This document shows, piece by piece, positions 11,688 through 24,265 of a stretch of DNA of 64,000 nt; position 1 is the first letter of the stretch; each line of letters begins with the position of its first letter. The notes under the pieces are model-generated. The model searched no databases. It had not been told where the DNA came from and saw only the letters and a list, made by a program, of their open reading frames with translations. The translations under genes were made by a program, and so were the position numbers. This DNA is from Condylostoma magnum (Eukaryota; Ciliophora; Heterotrichea; Heterotrichida; Condylostomatidae): contig CAKKTI010000074.1 of NCBI GenBank assembly GCA_920105805.1, positions 1 to 64,000 on the forward strand, read 5' to 3'.

Positions 11688-12740
11688 TCAATATAACTAA
11701 TCTAAATGTCTTCTAGCATTTATTTTATTTCTAGTTCCTTGACTAAATTCAGGAAGTTTTCTTAATTCTATTGTTCTATTCATCCCATCAGAAGGCTAAT
11801 TAAACTCATCTTATAATAGGTGATCACTTAGCATATTAGCCTACCCTGGTATTAACTCAGTTTCATCATCCGGCAACTTTTCACTTAACCATAGCAAATA
11901 ATCATAATCAGGACTAATTCTATCTCTTATTTTTATCATATGTTTGTGCATTTTTCTCATTATATCTTTTCTTGGTAAACTTTTAAAGATTTTACTTTTT
12001 GATTATCAGACTTTTTTTTATCTGGTTTACAAGAAATATTAGTTCATACTTAAATTAAAATCCATTTCCCATGGCAAGTTATCACAGAAAACATAAACAA
12101 TGGTGTAGAAGAAGCTTTCTAAGTCACTATTATAAGCAATATTTCCCTTAAAATCCTGAGCTACTGAACTGAAGAGAGGAGTAATCTTTTATTATGGCCT
12201 ACTCAACTCATCAAAAACAAACGCGTTTTAAAAGTCGATTAATGTTACATTTCTAAGAGGTTAAAAGGATTCTGCTAAAAAGCTTGAAGGTGTAATTCCT
12301 CCATGCACTATTCCTGCTTTATGCACACTTTTTAGAGCTCTGAAACAGTTTTAGATAACAAGTTTGAAGTCTTTCTAGGTTTTCATAGTTTATTGGTTTT
12401 TAAAAGTTTCTAAATTACTCCCCAGGTGTTTTGTTATAAAATAAGTTTTGTTATCTGACATTCCTGATTACTTTATTTTAGGTATACCTCTTTTGCCCTA
12501 TAATCTTGCTAGTATGTTCACTTCGTTATTGATTAGTGGGTTATGGCTCTCCTCTGAGCTTATCTTCAAAATATACTTTTTCTAATTTTAGCTACTTTTT
12601 ACAGCATATATTTAGTTTCCCTGCTTCTCTTAAATGAGGTCCTATACAAAGAAATTCTGCACAATCTCTCTTTAAGGTAAATATTAACAATCTAGTAATG
12701 ATTGGTATACGTCAGAGCTAGGTTTACTTTCTTAGTCCAT
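11688..12740 (-). CDS. CK1-like pseudokinase
   Basis: 350 residues, ATG 12740. A kinase fold is visible: a beta-3 lysine in KYILKI, a helix-C Glu in NNEVNIL, a hinge FITKHLGSNL, and a catalytic-loop region VHKAGIVHGGITPSSFL. In CK1 kinases this last stretch reads HRDIKPSNFL, so the catalytic Asp is Gly, the following Lys is Thr and the metal-binding Asn is Ser. The DFG site is DFQ. The C-lobe continues with SDLESFFYTIVYVF and LPW, as in CK1/VRK kinases. It should not transfer phosphate and is likely a scaffold. The end is ambiguous: TAG 11697-11699 or TGA 11688-11690. Confidence 0.82.
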
Positions 12741-12993
12741 TTTATTTATCAGTTCATTAAGTTTTCTTATGGTAGATAAGCAATTACATAAGATTTTTTG
12801 GAGTTTTAATGATTTTGAAATAAATAACAATTTAATGTACTTTATTTATAGATATATAAATATGATGGGAGATTAGAATGATTGAGCCATTGTATGCATT
12901 ATAGCTGGTATAAATAACTATCCAAATTAACTTTAAATAGTACTTATAGAATAACCCAACAAATCAACTTAAAAATTTCCTGTATAATCTAAA

Positions 12994-13881
12994 CTAAAGA
13001 GCTGGATTCCACTTTTTAGGTATAATTTGGCTAGAAAGCATAGGCTACGGCATAGCAGCTAATTACCCTCCATCAAGTATAAACAGCTACCCTGTAATTT
13101 ACTTTTAATTCAGTATAAAAACAGCTGCTTCAACAACATCATTAGTAGTTCCAAATCTTTCTAATGGTAAATACTCCTCATCCTTTACTTTCCTTTCTCC
13201 GAAATCCCCGGCCCTAGTCATTCCTTCTGTTCCATAAATTCCAGTTAATCCCAGACTATTTGATAAAACATTCTAAGGTCCTAATTCAACAGCAATGCTC
13301 TTAGATAACGCTTCAATGGCAGCTTTAGCAGCAGCAACATGAGGTTGCATAAAAGTTCCAGATTAATGCATCAAAGCAGATATATGTAAAATGCTGCCCC
13401 CATGCTGTTTCATTGATTGTGCATAAACTTGCTTAGAAACAATAAAAGTGCCAACAGTGTCAACTTCAATCACCTTTCTGAAAAACCTTGCTGATATATC
13501 AGCAAAGGACCTTAAATAATTTGCAGCAGCGTTATTTATAAGGAAATCAATTTTATTGCATTCTTGGACAGATAGAGCTACTTTTTCTTTTATTTGATCT
13601 TCATCTGTTACATCGCATGAATGACAAATTATTTTACCTGGGTATTGTGATGATTATAAGTCATATACCTTTTAGAACTTTTTTTGATCTCTTCCAAATA
13701 CAATCACTGTTCCATGCAAATGGTAAATTGCTTCTACTAGTTTAATACCTATTGAACCAGCTCCTCCGGTTACTAAGGTTACAGTATTTGCCATTAGGTC
13801 TTCTCTAAATGCCTCAACCATTTTAATGCTATTTTATAGCTGTATAAAGTCATTTGTACCAAGAGATAGTTAATTAGCCAT
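12994..13881 (-). CDS. DECR2: Short-chain dehydrogenase, 2,4-dienoyl-CoA reductase type
   Basis: Up to 295 residues; start at 13881 or at the in-frame ATG 13821, which fits the family better. NADPH-binding motif TGGAGSIG, then FGRD, CDVTDEDQ, NNAAANYL and a catalytic stretch ISALMHQSGT...HVAAAKAAIEALSKS in which the usual SDR Tyr of YxxxK is absent. Loss of that Tyr, with the Lys kept, is typical of dienoyl-CoA reductases, which remove double bonds during beta-oxidation of unsaturated fatty acids. VFILNQKQITGQLFILDGG closes the domain. The end is TAG 12994-12996, or TAG 13045-13047 if shorter. Neither end leaves a clear SKL-type peroxisomal signal. Confidence 0.85.
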
Positions 13882-13913
13882 ACATATACTTATTCTATAA
13901 AATTTACATATTA

Positions 13914-16178
13914 TTACCTAGTATCTCCTAACTCAACAACTCTAATTGACTCGTTTCCTCTAGCCATAACGCTTTCATCCTCTTTTAAAGGAAATAAACT
14001 AGACACTCCCATACGTGATACAGTTGCATTTGCCTTAGGCTATGATTGAGATCTATTCTACTTCTTATTATTACTCTTGGACATCATTAACCACAAAAGT
14101 TCCTTATAAGGATGATCATATGAGTAAACTCATTTATTAACATTTCTTCTATTAACTTAATGTGATTTAGGCCTTTAACGTGGCTTTTAATCTTAACTTG
14201 CTAAATCAAGGAATTATTGCATTCTGGAGAAGTTCTAAGACTATTTGCAACTGTTAACATTTTCTGAATGTTGTAGGAAAATAACAGGACTGTCTTCTAT
14301 TGGTCGGGGATCCTTTGAGCGGAAAACAGGTGAGCTGGGTTCAGGCTCATCTTCACTCAAAGGATGTTGCCCGTAAGAAGTAAAGCCAAACTAAACTGGA
14401 ATATCTTATATTTCTTTGTTACTCTTATAAAGATCTAGCAGTATTGAATCCTCACTGGGATTTTACCATTATCTTCCTTTTTATTTCGCAAGAAAAGAAA
14501 CAGCNNNNNNNNNNNNNNNNNNNNNNNNNNNNNNNNNNNNNNNNNNNNNNNNNNNNNNNNNNNNNNNNNNNNNNNNNNNNNNNNNNNNNNNNNNNNNNNN
14601 NNNNTTTAAGCTGTTGTTTGGCTCTTCTTTTATTGGAGATTCTTCAAAGGATATATCTTTTATGTTCAAAGGTGTGTATGGAGTATTGATTGAAAAGTGA
14701 GGAGGATCTGTTAAAAAGGAGATTTGAGAGGTTAAATTAATGTTTTGGTTTAAATTTTCTATCTTTTTGTTGTAAACTAATAAGAATAACCCTTCTATAG
14801 GCTTATCTAAGGTTTTATATTAGTGAGGCATTTACTTAGGTGAAGTTTATGTCATTTTTGGTCTCTTGAAAAAGGGATATCTTTTATTCTTTAACGGTTT
14901 TCTTAGCCTTTTGGGCCTAAATCTGCGTCTATTTTTCTTTTATAAAAAGTAAAAAATCCCAACTTCCTCTTCCTCATTTTCAGGAGTTTTTACACCAGTA
15001 AGATTCAAATTCTCCTCATTTCCTATACTTTAGTCAGTTCTTGAGTCCTCTGAGTAATAACTGAATTCTTTTACTTCTTATTTATCCTCAATTTAGCAAA
15101 AATACAGCTTTTTAGGTTTCATTTTTTCCCAAATCTCTTACTGTACTTCAAAGGGTGTTTTTACCTTTTCTAAATTTGCGAAATTAAGCTTCTTCGGCCT
15201 GAGACTTTACTCGAAGCTTATTACCCCAAGTTCCTCTAAATCATTCTCACTGTTTTTATCATTTATAATATCTTAGCACCCTTCCGTATTCACTTCAGAT
15301 GGAATCAAAGACTAACAAGGTACATCTTATCAACTCTTTATATATCTTGGAGTAGGTGGCAAGGAATATCTCGATGTATCAGGAGGCTCTAATACTATGA
15401 AATCAAGCAAAGGATCTTTATTTTTCTGTAATTATCGATTATTATAGTCTTGAAGTCTGAAGTAAATGACGTTGACTGTAGGAAGGCAATTAATTAGTCC
15501 TAATAATATGCAAATTAGTGTTCTAATAGGAATATCTAAGCCTATTATGAATAAAAAGTAATAAAGAAGTATTGCTGCTTATGCGTTATTTATAAGAGTG
15601 AGGCCATGCAAAGATCATAGTAGTAAACTGCATACAATGATAAGTATGAGTTAAAGTGAAAATTGGAGTTTGTTCTACTTTAGTTTTTACTCCTTCCTAC
15701 CTACTTAAACGTTTTCATCATATACTGTTATGCTATTATCTTGTATTTTAAATCCTTATTTTTGATTTTAAAACGATCTTGTATAAGCTATATAAAGTAC
15801 TCATGTTTCTATTAATATAGCTGTAAGTACTATCAAATATACGATTATTGGAACATATACTACAAACTCTTCGTCTTCCTGTATATTAACAGCAATTAGT
15901 AATCCGAAAAATAATTCGCAAAGAAATTAAGTCAATAGAAAGTCATGTAAGGAATTCGGTAATTCTGCTAAGTATCTTTTGAAAGTAAATCTACCATAGT
16001 AAGGAAAGAATATTTATAGCAAATTTCTGAATTTAAGTTGGATAATTTCTTAGTCAAATTCTTCTATTGCTAACTTTTGAAATTAGCCTATTTATTTTAC
16101 ACTTCGAAATACGAATATAAGTAAAAGAATAAGCAGTATTGTTACTACAAAGAAGCTTATAATTAATCCTGCCACCAT
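13914..16178 (-). CDS. Multipass membrane protein with long cytoplasmic tail (contains assembly gap)
   Basis: About 754 residues if the gap size is right. The N-terminal third holds about six to seven hydrophobic helices: LIISFFVVTILLILLLIFVF at the start, then LCELFFGLLIAV, VPIIVYLIVLTAI, LQLILIIVCSLLLWSL, AAILLYYFLFIIGL and ICILLGLINCLPTVNVIY. The remaining two thirds are hydrophilic, rich in Ser, Pro, Glu and basic runs such as KKNRRRFRPKRLRK, so probably a cytoplasmic tail. The gap at 14505-14604 interrupts the tail. The end is TAA followed by TAA (13911-13916). Not assigned to a family; a receptor-like role is a guess. Confidence 0.72.
14505..14604. other. Assembly gap (100 N)
   Basis: Exactly 100 Ns, the usual placeholder for a scaffold join of unknown length. 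It lies inside the tail of the membrane-protein gene; flanking sequence reads as the same gene on both sides. Confidence 0.99.
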
Positions 16179-16390
16179 TTAAAAATTTGTAAGAAATGTT
16201 AAAAGGGAAAATTCGTACGTAATATTTAATCAAAGTGTTTTATTTAAATAAGATCACCGACTATAAATCTGTAGTGTTTTATAACGATGTGTTTCAATTT
16301 GACCAAATTCTAGCTTTGATAGTTTACTTCTTGGCTTAATTGATAAAACTAAAGCAGAAAATCTAAAAAAAATATGAGTGGCTTATAAAA

Positions 16391-18400
16391 ATGTTGTTTT
16401 TCTTGTTGATTTAATTATCACTGAGCACTAAAGTAGCAATAACCTACCTTTGGCATCTCCAATAGCCTATCTATTGGCCCGCTAAGAGCTTTACTGACCA
16501 AAACACCTACTAGTTTGCCTATGAAAGCATGCAGGAGCAACAACATCAAGGTGGCCATCCTGAGAATAATCTAGGTGATATTTTCGGTAAGGATGACAGG
16601 AGAAACGTGTATTAACATACCGCAGCTGATTCTATTAACACTGTTCACAGTGATACCTTCGGAGCTTAAGTAACTTACCCTGGAGACTTAATCGAAAATG
16701 TGAGCTCTCTAGCCGATAACAACTCACTGGGATATTATAGCAGCTGGAAGGACTCTTATGCTAATATGAACAAACAAAAGACATCCGGAGGCTTCCCTAA
16801 AATGGATATGGTTGGTTTCCCTTACCACCACGCCTTAGGCCCTCTAGTTGACTCAAAAGCCTTCGACATGGAACTATCAATCCAGAAGATAATTCAGTAA
16901 AAAACCTGGGGTAACAGCTCCTCAAAAGGCTTCTTCCCCGCTGAAATGGCGTTCTCTGAACGCCTGATCCCAAGTTTAGTAAAAGCAGGCTATGAATGGG
17001 TGATAGTCCCCAACAATCACATATCCCGCTCATGCTCTAACTACTAATACTCGAAATACGGAGACAACAACACCCCTCCCAACTAAGCAGATTAAGTAAA
17101 TCCTGCCCAAGACTCCTGGTTTAAGATGCAAATTTCCAGAGGATGTGCTCCTAATAATGCTGTGCCTTATGCTTTTACTCCTCATTATGCAAAGCATGTA
17201 GATCCGGAAACAGGTGAAGAGTATAAGATAATTGTTGTTCCAAGTGCTATGGCTATGTCGTGGTAAGATGGCTACGAGTGTTACAGTACTAATGATATTG
17301 ATGGAATTGCTAGCTAAGGATCATCAGAACATCCAATGCTTATTGTGTTGGCTCATGATGGAGACAACGCGTTTGGAGGTGGGTATAGTTATTATATGGA
17401 ATGTGTGCAGAATTTAATGAACTAGGCCATGTCTAAGGGGTACGAGCCTGTTTCTGTATAACAGTATTTATCACAGTATCCTGTTGATGAGAATGATGTT
17501 GTGCATGTTGAAGATGGAGCTTGGGTCAATGCTTCTGGCGATTTTGGAGACCCTACCTTTGTAAACTGGAACTGGCCTCTTTTCACTAAGAATGACGGTA
17601 ACAAGTTTGACGTAGAAAACGGATGGTCTGATAAGCAAAGACACTATGCAATCACAACAGCAGCTTAAAACTGGGTAGAAACCGCCTAGTAGGTATCTGG
17701 AGGCATTAGAGAGTCATAAGTGCAAGAGCCTGACAGCTAAGCAACCGATGCTGAGTTAGCCTGGCATTTCTATTTGCCTTCCCTTACCTCTGGCTATTTG
17801 TACTACGGAACTGGAACTCTAGACATGTGCTTGAAATCAGCTCTAGCCTGCAACTTAGCAATTGGACATGCTAAGAATGTAGTAACTTCAGGATTTGACG
17901 ATAAAACAGCTCCATCTGTATGGACACCTTATAGATTGCCATATAATCCAGGTGGATACCAATATGGATCTCTTTCTAAGTACCAATGGGTTAAACAACC
18001 AACTGATTTCTACATTTATACATTTGCCTATGATGTCAGTGGAATTAGTAAAGCAACTTTGTACGTTAGAACTGATAACGATGGTGTTAATTCTCTCAAT
18101 GAAAACTTCAATGAAGTTTATGAATCCAATGAAGACCACGTTAGTGGATGGAAGGAAATCGGAATGAATGCTAGAAGTTTTCCCAAAGGTAACTATTATG
18201 ATTGGACTAACAATTGCTTTAGTAATTTAACTGAGGTTCCTGATGAGATTTCTACTGAGTACTACGTAAAGGTAGAAGGTTATAGCAATGTATTGTTGGA
18301 TTACTATCTTGAAGTACAGGACGAGGCAGGAAATGTGAAGAAAACTGATATATACCACGTATGGGTTGGATCAGCAGACGAAAATCCTTCATATATTTAG
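16391..18400 (+). CDS. Secreted glycoside hydrolase family 57-like protein
   Basis: 669 residues with an N-terminal signal peptide (MLFFLLIQLSLS). The mature protein opens with ITYLWHLQQPIYWP, the H-Q-P motif of GH57 enzymes. FFPAEMAFSERLIPSL near residue 180 fits the motif holding the nucleophile Glu. LIVLAHDGDNAFGGG near residue 320 fits the region with the general-acid Asp. The C-terminal 200 residues look like a beta-rich accessory domain (DFYIYTFAYDVSGISKATLYV). GH57 enzymes cut or rearrange alpha-glucans and are mostly bacterial or archaeal, so bacterial origin is plausible. Gln and Trp are spelled with reassigned codons, so it is an established gene. The end is TAG followed by TAA. Confidence 0.85.
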
Positions 18401-18438
18401 TAATTTAGACAAATTTTAGCTAAATTTTTTCATTATGA

Positions 18439-20709
18439 CTAAATTTCTACTAGGTTGTTTAGCTCATCGTAAATCATACTGTTGAAAATATCATTAGTGA
18501 ATGTAGGGAATTGAACTGTAGCTCTTTTACAATCAGGGAAAAAGTTTACTTCTAAGATTTGTGGATTGAAGTCTTGATCAATCATTAAGTCAATCCCGTA
18601 CATAGCTCTAGAATTCTTGTTTTCTATTTAAGGAAATCCCTATGCTCCGTATACAAAAATTGACTTCATTGCCCTGTTAATCTTCTCTTACATTTCAGCC
18701 CACTGCATGTCGTAATTTTACTCGAAATACTCTATAAACTCATTATACATCACAGTCTGTAGTGTGCTTGTACCGTAATTCATAACAGTAAAATGAGTCT
18801 CATAGTCGAAATCTTAAGCATATGCTAAAGTAAAGGGATTATTAGCTGTTCTCACCCAAAATTTATCGTATAAATAAACTTTTATAGGCTTTATGCTTCT
18901 AAGTATCACAATATACCTTAAATCAAACTTTAAGCCATTTCTTAGCAAAGGACGCTCTACATACTTCTAGCATATCTTAGGCCCAGTTTCCATTAATCTT
19001 ATAATAGCATCTAAATTATTAACCAAATATGTGTCCATGCTTCTACTCATCCCAATGGGCTTTATAATCCAATGATTGTCTAATCCTAGCTTATCCCTTT
19101 TGAAAAACTCTCCCATTAGAGCTGGCAATTCGTCATTTAGATTAAATGTTAAAGGAAACCAGTCAACTAAGCCCCCAACTTTCTATATAGTTTAAGCTAG
19201 CATGCTTTTCAATACAAAAATATTCTCTTAAGGATACTGATTAATCATCTGGTGCTCTTAAAGCTCTATTTGTTGTTAACCAGATACAAAAATCTAAGAA
19301 GCAGTGAAAATAAAGTCAGCCTCTGAAGGATCATTAACTATTTAGTATCTTTCATCAGTGAGAGTATCCTTGAATAAATCATAGTCACAAAAAAGCTTTA
19401 TAGGGCTACTTTTAGTATCATTTAACTGGCCTTCATCAATTTCCTGTAGTTTTAATTACCCTAGACTATTTTACCATAATTACAGTTGATTTGAGAAGAA
19501 CTTTTTAGGGACATTAAACCAAACTGCCAATCTTGAAGATCTAAACATTGACTCATCTATTCCTGCTAGCATGTCCCTATACACGAATTATCCTGTGCTT
19601 ATGTCTTTTATAGGCCATAGTAAGGAAAATGAGATAGGCTCTCCGTTATCAGGTTGGTATAAGAAGGGAGCAATACTTACATTTGGCTCATCGCTATGAA
19701 ACACACTGCATCCTACCTCATCTGTTATATACCAAATTGAGCTTTCATCTAGTTGAGATTCTGTTGTAAGTCTGTAATTCCCAGCGTATTCCCAGAACTT
19801 TTAAATTATTCCGTCTATTAGCTCAGGATTACCCTTTTGCACATCCCATTGGTTAAGGAATTTTATGTTGAGAAGATGGATGCTGTTGAAAATTTTAGAT
19901 TCTTCTACTGCGTCTACTTAGAGTCTCTTAAGAAATTAAAGGGAACCTAGTCCTTGGATTCAGACGTCTTCTATTATGTTGTTCCTTAAATCAATCGATA
20001 CTAAATTAGGTACTAATCTCAAAATTTAAGGATTGACCCTCTCTATATGTCTGTCCGTTAAATCAAGATGAGTAACACTCTCTAGGTCCTGACACCTGCT
20101 CACAAATTTAAGTGACCACTCAGAAGCTCTCCTAGTAAAGTAGGAATTAAAGATTTCAATATTAGGGAAACTGTCTTCCAAGTGTTATAGTAACTCCTTC
20201 TCCCTAAAATCATCAGAACATAACGGAGTGCCATCAATCCATAGGCCTTTAATTTAATTAATAACAGGCATTATTTGTTCTAGATTTTCTAAATCCGAGT
20301 CACTTAGGCTCAAGCAGTCATACTTCTATTCAATTTCATTAACAACTGATATGCTTTAACCATCCATATCTAGCATTCCATCCCAATCTGGATAATCATC
20401 TTCAGCCAAGTCTTGATCAGGCAAATCTATCTTATCACCTCTGCTCCTTACAATGCCCTTCATGCGGTATAATAATCTAGAGTTGGATTATAATCCTGTT
20501 CTTATATCATTGATTCTAGTAGTCCATGCATGATCTATCAGAAATACATCACTTTTATCTGCTATTGGATTAATTGTTATCAATTATTAACTTATAAATT
20601 GATTGAACTCATTGACTTTTTTTGCTATTTAGAAGTAATTACCACAGTCAAAATTCTCTGTTGTCAGTTTTTGGTAAAGAATTTCAACTAGGTTATCTGG
20701 AAAGCTCAT
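18439..20709 (-). CDS. TTLL12: Tubulin-tyrosine ligase-like protein 12
   Basis: 756 residues from ATG 20709. The N-terminal and middle parts match TTLL12: FLIDHAWTTRIND near residue 60, LWIDGTPLC, leucine-rich segments (THLDLTDRHIERV, LVSIDLRNNIIEDV), then IWYITDEVGCSVFHSDEPN, APFLYQP and SFSLLWPIKDI, which are distinctive of TTLL12. The C-terminal half is the ATP-grasp TTL domain with WIIKPIGMSRS. TTLL12 is a conserved outlier of the family; in animals it lacks clear ligase activity and affects tubulin detyrosination and histone marks. The end is TAG 18439-18441, followed by in-frame TAA and TGA two and three codons later. Confidence 0.9.
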
Positions 20710-20882
20710 TCCATACAACTGAAGTTAATGCTTCTCTAGAAAACTTTCCATTTATAAGCTGTTTTAGATATTTTACAATAAAAAGCCTACTTAGGTTGAT
20801 ATTATTATGCATACAATCTAAAATAAATATAATAGGTTAAACATATTCTATATAAGGTTACCCCTTTTCCCATTTAATAACA

Positions 20883-21809
20883 ATGAAAGGCAGACATTAT
20901 AATCCCGAGCCAAGTCACATCGGATCCACTGGACGTTTGCTAGTATAAGGAAAACAACGAGATTCACCGTGGACAAGAAAGATGTAGTAAATTGAGTATA
21001 GATGACAAGCATCGATTCCAAATATCTAAAACATCTAAGAAAAGGAAGTTAAACTAAAGTATATTGGAGAAGCCAAAGGACTGAAAAGTACTATTGAATT
21101 TATTCAAAAAACTCAAAGATATATTAGAGACATCACTCAACCGGACAATTTACTACAAAGCAAGGAAAGCAAGGATAAAATAATTACACCTAATCCCAGA
21201 ATAAAAACTCGTCAAATTCAAAAAGAAGAGTAAATAACTGACAGCGATGATTCTGTGTACCCAATAAACTACTTCCCTGTACGAAAACCTAGAAATCTGA
21301 CTAACCAATATAAATGCAGGGAAAAATTTAACCAAAGTAGCTATAATTTTAACAGTATTTTACAACAAACTAGCATAACTCCAGCTCCTGTTAGCATAGT
21401 AAATCTATCTGACAGAGCTTCATACAATTTTAAAACCTCCCGCCTAACTACCAGGTCAATTTCCAAAGGGCTCAAAAAACTTCCTAAAGAAAAGACAGAA
21501 AGAGACGATAATCTTCCAGAATGATTTTATAGATTTGAATAGTAAAAGGCTCCAGTTGCTCCACCAGCCTAAAGAGGAGTTAGCGGTTGGAAGCTTACAT
21601 AACTTAAACAAAAGGGAAGTAAGAGTTCACCCAAAACAAGCTCAGAGTGTGTTAGAGGTACAAAGTTAAAATAAAATCTTTCGTTAAATAAAACTGACGG
21701 TATAAGGCTTAGCCCTAATCCGTCAGTAGTATAAAAAATACGTTGGGCAAATGTCTTGATTACCATTCACGAATGTAAATATTCCAGCATATGCTGCCAA
21801 CCCGTTTAA
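20883..21809 (+). CDS. Hydrophilic protein of unknown function
   Basis: 308 residues from ATG 20883 to TAA 21807-21809. Not recognised. It is basic and Ser/Thr/Pro/Gln-rich, with no membrane helix or signal peptide. Segments such as STIEFIQKTQRYIRDITQPD, YPINYFPVRKPRNL and RSISKGLKKLPKEKTERDD look like coding rather than intergenic DNA, and the ATG is 173 nt from the divergent TTLL12 start. The final 30 residues (RWANVLITIHECKYSS) are less certain, so the end could be earlier. Confidence 0.6.
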
Positions 21810-22035
21810 GTTTGAATAGTTTCGGCATTTTTATGGAGGATTTTAAGATGTTTGTTTAAGGGTTGTTTTAATAAGATGAGTTTAATTTTGGGTATTAGTA
21901 TAAAAATCAGTGTTTTATGTTTTAGGAGAATTGGTTCTGTATATAACTTTACTATGGGTTAAGTGATTTAGGCACAATTGCATTAATCACCTAGCAAAAA
22001 GATTATAATAAAAATTAAAAGATAACTAAAAATTA

Positions 22036-22734
22036 TCAATTTCTAGACTTAAGTACTGTTTCACAATAATTTCGAGCACTTTCTAGCGATTTATACTTTT
22101 TGGCTGCTTGATTCGCTAGCTGATAGTTAAATCCTTCCTTTATAAGTTGATTCTAAATATTCTTCATTATATCTTACTGCTCCTTTGTAAGTTTAGATGG
22201 TTAAATATTAAGTCGATTTGATGATATATCTGTTCTTATTGTTGATAAGTATGTTACTTAATTTGGTTATTCAATATTCATATCAATTTCTTCTTTTTAA
22301 TCATTCTAATTTATTACAGGTTCCGGTAAAAGTTATGAACAAAGAGCAGTCTAATTATTTTAGCTTGTATTGAGTTATTAAGCCGATTCTTATGATGAAT
22401 GTATGAGTTATGAGTTATATGATTCCGGTTGAGAATAATCATCATTTTGCCTTAATTAGCCTGTATCCTTACTATTTTAATTTGCGCTTTAAAATGCTAG
22501 GGAAGGTGGAGGAGGGTACGCATGCTGAAATAAGTTATCTTTATATTCTACCTTTTTATAGATCTAATTGTCTTACTACACATTTGTATCAATAGAGCTT
22601 TAAACAACTTTAACCTCAAAACTAAGAGGCAGTTTAATTAATTCTTACAGCTTATAGAAAGCTTCCGATGGTAGATTATTATTTATTAAGCTAGAAGCCT
22701 CCATACAAAGTTATTTTATTTCTTCAGTGTCCAT
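22036..22734 (-). CDS. UBA-domain protein
   Basis: 232 residues. A disordered, Gln/Asn/Ser-rich middle follows an alpha-helical N-terminus (MDTEEIKQLCMEASSLINNN, SEAFYKLQELIKLP). The last 45 residues form a UBA-like three-helix domain: EQQDIMKNIQNQLIKEGFNY, QLANQAAKKYKSLESARNYC. UBA domains bind ubiquitin chains; the partner here is unknown. The end is TGA 22036-22038 followed directly by TAA, so either codon could terminate. The gene converges on the unknown protein ending at 21809. Confidence 0.75.
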
Positions 22735-23527
22735 TTTTATAAACTTTTGAGTTGTGAGTTAACTTATAGTATTATATATGGATAACTTAAATTGAAGATA
22801 GATAAGCAGTATAAGCCTACCCATGAAATACACCAAACTTTATATGAAGGATTATTGTATAATTAAATAAATATGTTCTTTAAGCTAATTTAAAAGTTAA
22901 ATTCAATAAAACAGTTCCATTTTAGTCTCAAAATAATCCGATAATCATTTCTGGTACATAATAAGCATAAACAAATTTGACTAATTGTAAGCTTTTCCTT
23001 GCAGTATATTGGGCCTTTTATATAAACTTATATATTATATTTTATTTGTCACTTACAAGAGCATTCAACTTTAAATATATTTCATTGAAATACAGTTAAA
23101 TTGAGTTATTTTAAACCTTGTCCAGGTAATTGTTTATGCTAAATTTTGTTTATATTTGTAACCACTTTCTAAATTATATTGCATAAATGTATCAGCAACG
23201 TCATTCTATTTCATAGTATATTACTCTTTTATTTTGAAGAAAATCAATAATAAATTAGATTTAGTATATATTTTCCATTTTCCATACTATTATTAAAGTA
23301 ATTCCTAATAACTATTAAGAAAGTTCATACTTAGCCTATCCAAATAATATTATGAGTATAAATATTCTTTGTAACTAACATCAACTATACCAAGAACTCT
23401 TATACAGTAGCCCTTAGATTATTGTAAAGCATATTTTAAAGCTCTAATTCAATACTATATTAAAATTACATAATGAACAAACATTTAACCACAATATCTC
23501 AAAAATAATTTTAAAAAATTTATAGCA
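22735..23527. other. Intergenic, about 0.8 kb, AT-rich
   Basis: Very AT-rich, no conserved-looking frame on either strand, no RNA gene seen. Confidence 0.4.
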
Positions 23528-24265
23528 TCACAGATATAAAGAGATATCTGGAATTTCAGCGTCATTGACAGTGAAATATAGGTTGTCCCATACTTGATCC
23601 ATTGCTGGAATCATAAAATAATCTTACAATTCTCCCTCGTCAAATACCATTAACTCAGGTAATTCTAACTCACAATTTGTGCTTACTGTGTCATAATCTT
23701 TCTAGTCACTCTCTTCAACTTATTATCTTTCTTATTGCTTTTATTTTTGGCGTAATTTACGTTGCAAAGCTGATATAATTGTTTAGGTTAGCTCGTTGTC
23801 ATACTTTTTAAGTTATTCTCTATTAGGGTCCTTTCCCTTTTATTTGCGAAATTGACGACGGAGTGTGGAATAGAAATGATTTTTGATAGAGTTATCTGTT
23901 CTACCGGGCAGGAGTCTAGTGATTTCTGCCCATTTGTTCCCCAGTTGATAGTGAGACTCAAATAGGATAAACTCTTCCTCGCTTGTCCAAGGATTCTTTG
24001 AGACAGCAGGACTGAGATGATTATGCCACCTTTCTCTACATTACTTTCCTGTTCTCGAATGCATAATGTGCTCACAACTGAGTTTTTCTGCTATCAAAGC
24101 CCACTGCCGAGTTCCATTCTCGTTGACTAACTTGGTAATTATTTCATCCTCTTCTTATGTTCAGGGGCGTCTTTTCACCGTTTTCTCTTTGCTTACATTT
24201 ACTTGTAAGTCCCTGTTGAATTTAATGAACTTATGTTCTGCGCTTCTTCTTTTTAGTACTCGCAT
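23528..24265 (-). CDS. Myb-type DNA-binding protein (R2R3)
   Basis: 245 residues. Two Myb repeats occupy about residues 35-140: [20 protein letters not shown] with ALIAEKL and [14 protein letters not shown], then [20 protein letters not shown] with [20 protein letters not shown]. The first Trp of the first repeat is TGA (24161-24163), direct evidence for TGA=Trp. The repeats are followed by a Gln-rich coiled stretch and an acidic tail ([15 protein letters not shown]) that could be an activation region. A transcription or telomere/chromatin role is likely. The end at TGA 23528-23530 seems real, because the next in-frame TAR is more than 25 codons downstream in AT-rich DNA. Confidence 0.88.

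Noticed and set aside
14310-14365. Perfect 10-bp inverted repeat (ATCCTTTGAG / CTCAAAGGAT) around a G+C-richer loop
   Set aside because: Lies inside coding sequence that reads well (VFRSKDPR ... HPLSEDEPEP) on the minus strand; no reason to call a functional hairpin.
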